64,000 nt of DNA from Megascapheus bottae (Eukaryota > Chordata > Mammalia > Rodentia > Geomyidae): assembly GCA_024803745.1 (NCBI GenBank), contig JANJXV010000010.1:28314525-28378524 (forward strand), in the 5' to 3' direction. The translations under genes were made by a program, and so were the position numbers. Each line of letters begins with the position of its first letter. The first letter of the stretch is position 1. Below the pieces are notes generated by a model. It was not told the DNA's origin. It did no database searches and saw nothing but the letters and a program-made list of their open reading frames with translations. This document shows, piece by piece, positions 55,756 through 64,000 of the stretch.

Positions 55756-57026
55756 CCTCCCCACAAAATATCAGTATTTTTTTCTCCTATCTCCAAACTA
55801 ATGCATTAAATTTATTTTATCTAATTCTTCCTAGGTGACCAGCAGTGATAAACTAATAGGATGAATATTTCATAAGTTTCCCAGATAACTTTCACATTAC
55901 TCTGTAATTATATCAGAAATTCACATATTGATTTTATATATATATATACTTGATATTAATGTGGAAGTCACTTTTATAATGCATACATATTTAATTTAGT
56001 TAATTCGTGAGTTAATTTATGGTATCTTGGCAGGAACTCAAACATAATTCATGTTTATCATCCCTTTGTTGACCATTCCATCTAGCAGATACCAGGATGG
56101 CATAGGAAGAAATAACCAGGTGGTATGATATCACATATTTAATATTTTATCTTTAGTTAATATTTCCATGCCATTATGGAGAGTGGTAAAATTAGCCAAC
56201 ATGCTTGCTTAAACCTGAAGCTGTCTTTGTATCTCAACTTTTACAGGGCCAGATAGTGCCCCAGAGCTACATAAGGGCAAAGAAGGGCATAATCTAATGG
56301 GGAGAAAACAGGATGCCTAGAAGCAATAAGATGTTTGGATTATGGATCTATTATACCAAGAAGTAGTAAAATGGGTACCATCTAGGAACTTAATACTGAG
56401 TATTTCCAGGATTAAATTCAGATTCATAAACCTGTACCTTTACTTAGACATAGGTTAAGTGATCATACAAACAACTCTTCTCTGCTGCTATCAAGCTTGC
56501 TTCATGAAGTCCATCATAGTTCTCAAAGAGTCCTAGGGGTCCCACATTTTCAACTCCCAGGGCAGGATTCACTAAAAACAGGTGCAATGCCTTACATGAG
56601 CACCATAGACCTCTCCTTAGTGTGATGATATAAAATGTATTAAAAGTTTCCTCTCAGTTGTGAAAAGTTATATTGACTCTACAAGGATGGCCTCTCTAAT
56701 TTGTTTATCCTTTACTTTCATCTACATGAAATTAAAAAATATACAACCAAATTTACATATATCAAAATTTGTATGAGAGATAATTTGGGATTATGGATTA
56801 TTTTTTTAAAAACCTGAACTTCCTTATCTACTTTATTTCTGAGTGTCTAATATGTGCACTGCTTGATTGCTTACATATTTATTACACATGAGAATGAGCT
56901 TTAGATCTTTAAGATACACAGAAAGTCTTAATCATCACTGTGAACCAAGCATCTGCCTATTAATGTTACTGTTTTTATACGTCCATATTATTCATTGCAA
57001 TAATTTTGTTGTTTTCTAAGATTCTT
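55756..57026. other. Unique intronic sequence
   Basis: A small (TA)n at 55935-55948. No gene recognised. Confidence 0.4.
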
Positions 57027-57525
57027 CTGTTTTCTTTTTATTTTCTTTTTAATATTTTTATTGTAATTAATAAAAGTATTACATGATATTTGCCAGATAG
57101 AAGGTGCATTAATTCACATACATTGATACCCTTTCACATGTCTTGGTCCCCATTACCCTCCCTCCAAACCCCTATCTTGGTTTTTCCTCCTTCCCTATCC
57201 AATTTCAAATAACCAAATACAAATATATCCAATATATCAGATAACAAAGTGAGATACTGTAACAATATGAGATAACCAAGGGACAGCAAAAGAGATGAGA
57301 GATAACATAGTACATTAAGGACAACAATCATTCATTATATGGCTTTTGTTTCAATATCCTGGAGGTCCTTTCAATTAGCTTCATACTATATGGCCTTTTG
57401 TATCAAGGTTTTGCTCTATTGCAGATCTCTGCTACTAGAGCCCAAGGTTTCTACTGATTATGACAAATGAGGGAAACCATTGAGCCTAAGTTCCTTTGAG
57501 TCTGGCTTACTTCACTTAATATGAT

Positions 57526-58234
57526 TTATTCTAGGTCTTTCCAATTCCTAACAAATGGGTCGATGTCATTCTTTCTGACAGCAGCATAGAATTCCATTGT
57601 GTACAAATACAGCAACTTGTTGATCCACTCATCAACTGAGGGACATCTGGCTTGGTTCCATATCCTTGCTATGGTGAATAGTGCTGCAATGAACGTCATG
57701 GTGCTAGTAGATTTAGTATGTCTTTGTTTCTGGATGGTTGGGTAAATGCCAAGTAGTGCAATTGCTGGGTCATAGGGGAGCTCTATGGTTAGCCTTTTGA
57801 GGCACTGCCATACTGCTTTCCACAGTGGTTGAACGAGTTTGCACTCCCACCAACAGTGTAGTAGTGATCCCTCCTGGCCACATCCCATCCAGCATCTGTT
57901 GTTATTAGTTTTCCTGATCCTGGCCATTCTAACTGGAGTGAGGTGTAATCTTAGCATTGTTTTCATTTGCATTTCTTTTATGACCAGAGATGTTGAGCAT
58001 TTCTTCATGTGTCTATAGGTCTTTTTTGTTTCTTCTTCAGAGAAGACTCTTTAAGTATTTGGCCCATTTTTTAATGGGATGATTGTTACTTGGGAGATTA
58101 GTTTTGGAGTGATTTAATTTTTTGAGCTGTTGATACGTTTTAGATATGAGGCCTTTGTCCGCTATATGGTTGGTGAAGATCTTCTCCCACTCTGTAGGCT
58201 TCCTAATTAATTTACTAGCTATGCCCTTTGCCAT
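57526..58234 (-). pseudogene. L1 ORF2 C-terminal region
   Basis: 58234-58037: MAKGIASKLIRKPTEWEK and DKGLISKTYQQLKKLNHSK. 58008-57526: [39 protein letters not shown] (Cys-rich motif intact), YDPAIALLGIYPTIQKQRH, NQARCPSVDEWINKLLY, ending VRNWKDLE. The C-terminal piece is open for 160 codons. A frameshift separates the two. Confidence 0.88.
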
Positions 58235-58743
58235 ACAAAAGCTCTGCAGTTTAATGCAGTCCCACTTATCCAGCCTTTCTCTGATTTGTTGTGATTCTTG
58301 GTTCTTATTAAGAAAGTTTTGACCTGTGCCAAGGAGGCCCAGTGTATCTCCTATTCATTCTTGTAAAGTTTTCAGTGTATCAGCTTTTACCTTGAAGTCT
58401 TTGATCCATTTGGAGTTAATTCTAGTGCAGGGTGACAAAGAAGGATCCAACTTTAGTTTTCTGCAGGTGCTTAACCAGTTCTGCCAGCACAACTTGTAGA
58501 GGCTGTCTTTCTCCCATTCTATTTTTTTGGCTCCCTTGTCAAAGTTTAGGTGGCCATAGGTTTTTGGTTTAATATCTGGGTCCTCAGTTCTATTCCATTG
58601 GTCTTCAGGCCTATTCTTGTGCCAGTACCAAGCTGTTTTGATATTATAGCTCTGTAATAAAGTCTAAAGTTTGGTATTGAAATTCCTGCTGTGCTGTTCT
58701 TTCTGCTAAGAAGTGTTTTTGCTATACTGGATCTTTTATTATT

Positions 58744-60064
58744 CTATATGAAATTTTGGATTGACTCTTCTATTTGTTTAAAGAATGACATTGGGATATT
58801 AATGGGTATTGCGTTGAATTTGTAGATAGCCCTTGGCAAAATTGTCATTTTCACAATGTTGATTCTTCCAATCCAGGAGCATAGGAGTTTTTTCCATTTC
58901 CTTAGTTCTGCTTTAATTTCCTTTTTCAGGGTTTTAAAGTTTTCATCAAAAAGGTCCTTTACATTCTTAGTTAAGGTAATTCCTAGGTACTTTATTTTCT
59001 TTGAGGCTATTGCGAAAGGAGTTGCTTTCCTGATTGTTGCATCATTCCTCTCACTGTTGGCATAGAGGAAGGCAGTTGATTTTTGAGGGTTAATTTTATA
59101 GCCTTCTATCATTCCAAAGTTTTGAATCAGCTCAAGGAGCTTGGGAGTAGAGTCTACAGGATTCTTTAAATACAGAATCATGTCATCTGCAAAAAGGGAT
59201 AGTTTTACTTCCTCTTTCCCTTCTTGGAGCCCCTTTATGCTTGCTTCTTGCCTTATTGCACTGGCTAGGAATTCTAATACTATGTTAAAGAGGAGTGGAG
59301 AGAGTGGGCATCCTTGTCTCGTTCCTGATTTTAGAGGGAATGGCTTTAGCTTTTCGCCATTAAGTGCAATACTAGCTGTGGGTTTGTCATACACAAAACC
59401 CTTTGTTATATTGAGGAATGTTCCATGGATTCCTAGTTTCTCCAGAGCTTTTAACATAAAGGGGTGTTGGATCTTGTCAAATGCCTTTTCCGCATCTATT
59501 GAGAAAAATCATGTGATTTTTGTCCTCGCTCCTCTTGATGTGGTGAATTATATTAATTGATTTGCGTATGTTGAACCAGATTTGCCTCCCTGTGATGAAT
59601 CCTGTTTGATCATAGTGTATAATGTTTTTGATAAGTTGTTGTAGACAGTTGGCCAGTATTTTGTTGAGAAGTTTTGCATGGATGTTCATCAAAGAAATAG
59701 GTCTATAGTTCTCTTTCTTTGATGAATCTCTATCTGGTTTGAGGATGAGGGTTATACTGGCTTCATAGAATGAGTTTGGTAAGGAACCTTCATTTTTAAT
59801 TTCGTTGAAGAGCTTGAGGAGTATTGGTGTGAGCTCTGCTTTGAAGACCTTATAGAATTCAGCTGTGAATCCATCTAGCCCTGGGCTTTTCTTAGGTGGA
59901 AGTTCTCTTATTGCCATTTCTATTTCAGTGCTTGAAATAGGCCTGTTTAGTTGGGATAGTTCTTCTTCATTCTGTGTGGATATGTTAATATTGGCTAGGA
60001 ATTCATCTATTTCTTCTAGATTCTCAAATTTGTTGGCGTAAAGGTTTGAGAAATATTCCCTCAT
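58744..60064 (-). pseudogene. L1 ORF2 reverse transcriptase domain, frameshifted
   Basis: 60064-59477 (195 aa): [39 protein letters not shown], then the frame leaves the IDAEKAFD motif by a one-base change ([11 protein letters not shown]). 59457-58744 (237 aa): [35 protein letters not shown] with the catalytic FADD intact, [18 protein letters not shown] and [19 protein letters not shown]. The RT polymerises cDNA at the nicked target. Active-site motifs survive but the protein is split. Confidence 0.9.
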
Positions 60065-60191
60065 GATACTCTGGATCTTGGTAATTTCTGTCGTGATATT
60101 ACCATTTTTGTCTGCGATTTTGTTTATTTCGGTATGTTCTCTTCATTTTTTGGTAAGATTTGCTAAGGGTTTGTCAATTTTGTTTATTCTT

Positions 60192-60593
60192 TCAAAGAAC
60201 CAACTCCTTGTTTTGTTGATTCTTTCTATAGTTTTTTTTGGATTCCAAATCATTTAATTCTGCTTTGATTTTAATAATTTGCTTCCTTCTACTGGGGTTA
60301 TGGTTGGTTTGTTGCTCTTTTTCCAGGAGCTTAAGGTGACACACTAACTTGTTGGTTTGCGATTTTTCCAACTTGTTGTTATAGGCACTCAGAGCTATAA
60401 ATTTTTCTCTGAGTACTGTCTTTGCCATGTCCCAAAGGAGCTGGTATTTTGTGTGCTCCTTATTGTTAAATTTCATAAAATGTTGGATTTTTGTTTTGAT
60501 CTCTTCTATGACCCATTGGTGATTCAACAATGTGTTGTTCAATCTCCATGAGTTACAGGGTTTTCGTTGGTGGAGATGTGTGTTCACTTCCAA
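60192..60593 (-). pseudogene. L1 ORF2 EN-RT linker region
   Basis: 133 residues with SWRLNNTLLNHQWVIEEIK, YQLLWDMAKTVLREKFIALS, EKEQQTNHNPSRRKQIIK and [15 protein letters not shown]. It differs clearly from the linker at 52986 and 29563 ([29 protein letters not shown]), so at least two ORF2 variants are present. Confidence 0.85.
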
Positions 60594-60599
60594 TTTGAT

Positions 60600-61383
60600 G
60601 TTCTACACATAGAAAACCAACATAAATGCAATACAGAGAAAGAAATGGCACCTAAACAGCATACCATCTAAGGACCACAAGAACTGTCAAGACACAGGAC
60701 CTAATAAAAGCTTTTAAAAATGGTAGGAACTAATAAATATCTCTCAATCCTAACTCTCAATATCAATGAACTTAACTCTCCAATTAAACGACATAGTCTG
60801 TCTAGTTGGATCAAAATGGAAGATCCATCGTTCTGCTGTCTTCAAGAGACACATCTTACCCAAAAAACAAACATTTTTTGAAAGTGAGAGGTTGGAGCAA
60901 ACTCTTTCAACTAACGGCCCCCATAAACAGGCTGGATTTGTCATCCTCATATCAAATAAAATAGACTTCATAGTAAAATTAGTGAGAAAAGACAAAGAAG
61001 GTTACTACATACTACTAAAGGGATCTTTCCTCCAGGAAGACATAACGATCCTAAATATTTACACACCCAATCCCGGAGCTCCGAACTTCATCAAGCAAAC
61101 TTTACTCTCACTGAAACCATACATAGATCAAAATACAGTGATTGTTGGTGACTTTCACACACCACTCTCACCTATGGACAGATCAACAAGGCAAAAACTC
61201 AACAGAGAAACCTTAGAATTGAACAACTATATAGACCAACTAACAGACATCTGCAGAATATTCCACCCAGCAACAACACAATATACATTTTTTTTAAGCA
61301 GCACATGGAACATTTTCCAAAATAGACCACATCTTAGGCCATAAAACAAACCTGGACAGATTCAGAAACACTGAAATTATTCC
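60600..61383 (+). pseudogene. L1 EN domain, inverted part of the twin-primed element
   Basis: Starts in the inter-ORF region. The EN start SILTLNINELNSPIKRHSL and CCLQETHLTQK lie in one frame; KQAGFVILISNKIDFIVKLV, ITILNIYTPNPGAPNFIKQT and VIVGDFHTPLSPMDRSTRQK in the next (60766-61344). GDFH replaces the expected GDFN, a change at a catalytic-site Asn. Non-functional. Confidence 0.85.
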
Positions 61384-61396
61384 CTGTTTTCTTTTT

Positions 61397-61575
61397 TAAA
61401 ATATTTTTTTGCCAGGCCTGGTGCTTGAATTCAGGGCCTGAGCACTGTCCTTGGGCTTTCTCATGGCTCCACCATTTGAGCCACAGAACCACTTCTGTTT
61501 TTTTTCTATGTATTTGGTATATACTAGGCAAGCACTCTACTGCCAGGCTAAACTCCTAGTCATCTGTTTTCTTTA
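61397..61575 (-). mobile_element. IDL-Geo SINE with deleted head segment
   Basis: TTTGCCAGGCCTGGTGCTTGAATTC, GAGCACTGTCCTTGGGC, CCATTTGAGCCACAGAACC, then GGTATATACTAGGCAAGCACTC: the B-box-like part of the head (about 30 bp) is gone. CTGTTTTCTTT at 61384-61394 and 61565-61575 flanks it, reusing the L1 target word. Confidence 0.92.
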
Positions 61576-61776
61576 GCATGTTCTCATTCTTTATTTTTTG
61601 TCCCATTTTATAATTCCATACTCTTTTTATGTAAAGTCATGTAAAATTAAAATATTCACTGAGCAAGTCTACATAGAACAGTTGGTTTCGTGTTGAGGAT
61701 TGATCTCATGTCCCTACAAATTTAGACTTATGACTTTCTTGTAGACATTGCTGGTCACACTCTTTCTTATTTTTGT

Positions 61777-62072
61777 TTTTTTTTTATTATCGAAGTAAAG
61801 TGTAGAGGGGTTACAGTTACATTAGCCAAATAGTAGATGTATTACTTCTCACATATTGATATCGCTTCTTAAGTTTTTGTCCCCATTTTCTCCCCCTACC
61901 CCCTCCCAATAATCTTGTTTTCCCCCTTCCTTTTTTTATTTCAAATAAACAAATAAACAAATAAATGTATATACAATATACTGGATAAGAAAGTCAGATA
62001 CAGTAAACAATATGAGATTAATCAAAGGACAAAAAGAGAATAGAAATAACATAGTACATTAAGAACTTTATC
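61777..62072 (-). mobile_element. Old class A L1 3'UTR
   Basis: Antisense: GTAGAGGGGTTACAGTTAC, CAAATAGTAGATGTATTAC, a C-rich block, AAATAAACAAATAAACAAAT, AATATGAGATTAATCAAAGG, AATAGAAATAACATAGTAC. Ends before ORF2. Confidence 0.88.
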
Positions 62073-62164
62073 ACTCTGTTCATACTATTTTACATATTGA
62101 CTATATATGAATTGTCTATTAGTTCACAGATAGTTAATCAAAGTGATTTATTTAGGGTGGGGGT

Positions 62165-62388
62165 CAGTCATGGGGCTTGAACTCTGGGCCTAGGCACTGT
62201 CCCTTAGCTCTTCAACTCAAGACTAGCACTCTACCACTTGAATCACAGCTCCACTTCCAGTTTTCTGGTGGTTAGATGGAGATAAAAGTCTCATGGTTTT
62301 CCATGCCCAGACTAGTTTTGAACTGTGATTCTCAGATCTCAGCCTCCTGAGTAGCTAGGATTGCAGGAGTGAGCCACCAGTGCGAGCT
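62165..62388 (-). mobile_element. 7SL/B1-like + Geo SINE
   Basis: CATGGGGCTTGAACTCTGGGCC, AGCTCTTCAACTCAAGAC, CACTTGAATCACAGCTCC, GGTTAGATGGAGATAAAAGTC, CCCAGACTAGTTTTGAACTG, CTCAGCCTCCTGAGTAGCTAGGATTGCAGGAGTGAGCCACC. Full-length antisense copy and a good family reference. Confidence 0.95.
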
Positions 62389-64000
62389 TAGTTTTGTTCT
62401 TTTAGATAACATACCATGTCCAGTGTGTTTTCAAATTTAACAAGTGTGAATAATACTTAAAAATAAATTTCCAGAACCCCCTAACTAATTACTATCTAAA
62501 ACTAAATAAGCAATCATAAAATCCATCATAATCTGTTGGATATTAATTACACATCTTTCAGGCATCTAAAACATTTTTAAAATTTCCTTTTTTGTTGTTT
62601 TTCATTATGACTCCTAATAAACACCATTGTTATTTTTTTTCCAAATAGAAAATCAACATTAAGTGAATAAAGGCCAATAGGCACAGCTCTGAATAGAAAG
62701 TCAGATGTCATGATTCCAGACTTTTAATGCTACACAGGACATTCTGTGATGGAATGTTGTCTTCTAGTAAGGATGTCTGGAAACAAGGATGACAGACAAC
62801 CCAAAGAAAATGAGAAGTCAACAAAAGCCCCCTGACATGACCTTTGTTTTTATACTTTTGGAAATGGTTTCAATGACACAAATCATGTGAACATAGCAAA
62901 CCATTCACATAAGCACTAAACTAATATTTAGTTTAATGATATATTAAATAACCTACTTTTAGATGCATTTTCTCTAAGGAGCAAATGCAGTTCTTTACTT
63001 CCGATTGATATCCAATGTTCTCCAAAGGATCTTTTTTTTTATAAAAATGTTAAATTAATGTGGGTGTGGCAGTGGTTTTGAAAATATTGTCCTGTACTAA
63101 CACATCTAATTCTGTGATTTATTCAATAAATGCAACAGAAGCAGCAGTATATTTTCTGGATGTTAATGACCCTGAAATTCCTTTCAGTAGTGGTATTAAT
63201 CAGTCAAGCATGGGTTAGTTTATGGTCTTTAATGGCCTTTGTTGATAAATGGGGATTTTGTTTACAGATTATTCTTCATTGAACTACTGTGCATTGCAAG
63301 CTATGATTCTTAAGAGATGTTTTCAAACTACAAATTGTACTGCTAAGAAATCTGTTCACAGCTAAATTAAATTAGATGGCTGCATTTGTTAGGAAACTTA
63401 GGTAATGAAACAGTATGCTGCAAATGTATTCTCTTGAGACATTAGCACAGAATGTCTTAAACATACGATTTCTCTTGAAGAATATTTCTCTGCTTGTGAG
63501 AAAGTTTATGAGCTTACTTGTTGTGGCTCCTGAGTAATTTATGCAGAATACAGAACATTTGAAATTTACATTATGATATTTGACTATTATAATGAATATA
63601 TGCCTTCAGGTCAGACATTATCAACAATTTTCATTAAAAATAAATTTAGAAGTGCCCATTTATATTTTTTCTAATATTTTAATGTTCAAGATACTCAGAG
63701 CATGAAGGTAAACATTTCAATAGCTAAACATTTCAATAGGTAAACATTTCAAAATCAGTGTTTCATTTCATAGTGAATGATTATTTGTAGACATTTCAAA
63801 GTAACACAAGTTTGTAATGCACAATGATCCTTCATATTTCTTATGATAATGTTTTTCCAAATAGGTCTTGTCATTTGAATACACACTAAAAGTTTTGGTA
63901 TTGTTAAGCGCAGAATAAATATATTGTTAGCTCTTAAAATCTACCAAATATTTCAAATTTTCTTTCTCTTTTTCTACCTTTCTCTCTCCCCTCCTCCCTT
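62389..64000. other. Unique AT-rich intronic sequence
   Basis: No gene recognised. A triplicated TAAACATTTCAA-like word lies at 63709-63752, and a pyrimidine-rich stretch starts at about 63955 and runs off the window. Confidence 0.45.

Larger units (their letters stand above)
57027..61396 (-). mobile_element. 4.3 kb twin-primed class A L1 with target-site duplication
   Basis: 57040-57525 antisense 3'UTR; 57526-60599 antisense ORF2 from C-terminus back to the EN-RT linker; 60600-61383 the inter-ORF region and EN domain in inverted (plus) orientation. The L1 coordinates of the two pieces meet at the EN/linker boundary, as expected for twin priming. CTGTTTTCTTTTT flanks the element (57027-57039, 61384-61396). 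Confidence 0.9.

Noticed and set aside
23587..64000. Next Pcdh15 exon, including the known small alternative exon coding about five residues after QYDD
   Set aside because: I looked for an acceptor followed by a DWQYE-like or DCKLARGG-like sequence and did not find one. A very short exon could have been missed by eye.
1..64000. Endogenous retrovirus or LTR elements
   Set aside because: No LTR pair, primer-binding site or gag/pol/env-like frame was seen; all RT-like frames are L1 type.

Overview
The window is intronic DNA from a rodent nuclear genome. Its SINEs place it in the Geomyoidea (kangaroo rats, pocket mice, pocket gophers): many copies have a tRNA-Ala/ID-like head, a 'Geo' right monomer and a poly(A) tail, an architecture described as IDL-Geo and known only from that group. 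There is no bacterial or viral gene layout. Almost every long reading frame lies inside LINE-1 (L1) debris, SINEs or simple repeats.

One host coding exon is convincing. Positions 23468-23586 (+) have a pyrimidine-rich acceptor ending in CAG, an in-frame upstream stop, an ATG, 30 codons and a GTAAG donor. The peptide is a hydrophobic signal sequence ending LGQYDD and closely matches the recalled start of protocadherin-15. The window is therefore read as about 23 kb of Pcdh15 intron 1, the signal-peptide exon, and about 40 kb of intron 2. Protocadherin-15 forms the lower part of the hair-cell tip link with cadherin-23.

Layout: 1-23467 is mostly unique AT-rich intron with scattered SINEs, short L1 3' ends and microsatellites. 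From 26.9 to 40.4 kb there is a dense L1 cluster. It holds an L1 on the minus strand with a GC-rich 5'UTR, ORF1 and endonuclease domain but no reverse transcriptase; a class B L1 carrying a nested class A L1 and an IDL-Geo; and a twin-primed L1. From 40.4 to 50 kb the intron is mostly unique. From 50 to 62.4 kb comes a second L1 cluster, including a 4.3 kb twin-primed element, and the remainder is unique. Most L1 sequence in intron 2 is antisense to Pcdh15.

Three related SINE types occur: IDL-Geo; a 7SL/B1-like head joined to the same Geo module; and older 7SL-like SINEs with a shorter tRNA-like tail. The Geo module has recognisable tRNA A- and B-box-like motifs, so it is probably tRNA-derived. 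L1s fall into class A (an evolving 3'UTR ending in a CTATCTGGCAAAT-like block) and class B (3'UTR with a CTTGAATACTTGTTTGTT-like block). Nesting shows that, at one locus, class B is older than class A, which is older than IDL-Geo. All family and gene assignments rest on reading the sequence and on recall; no database search was run.
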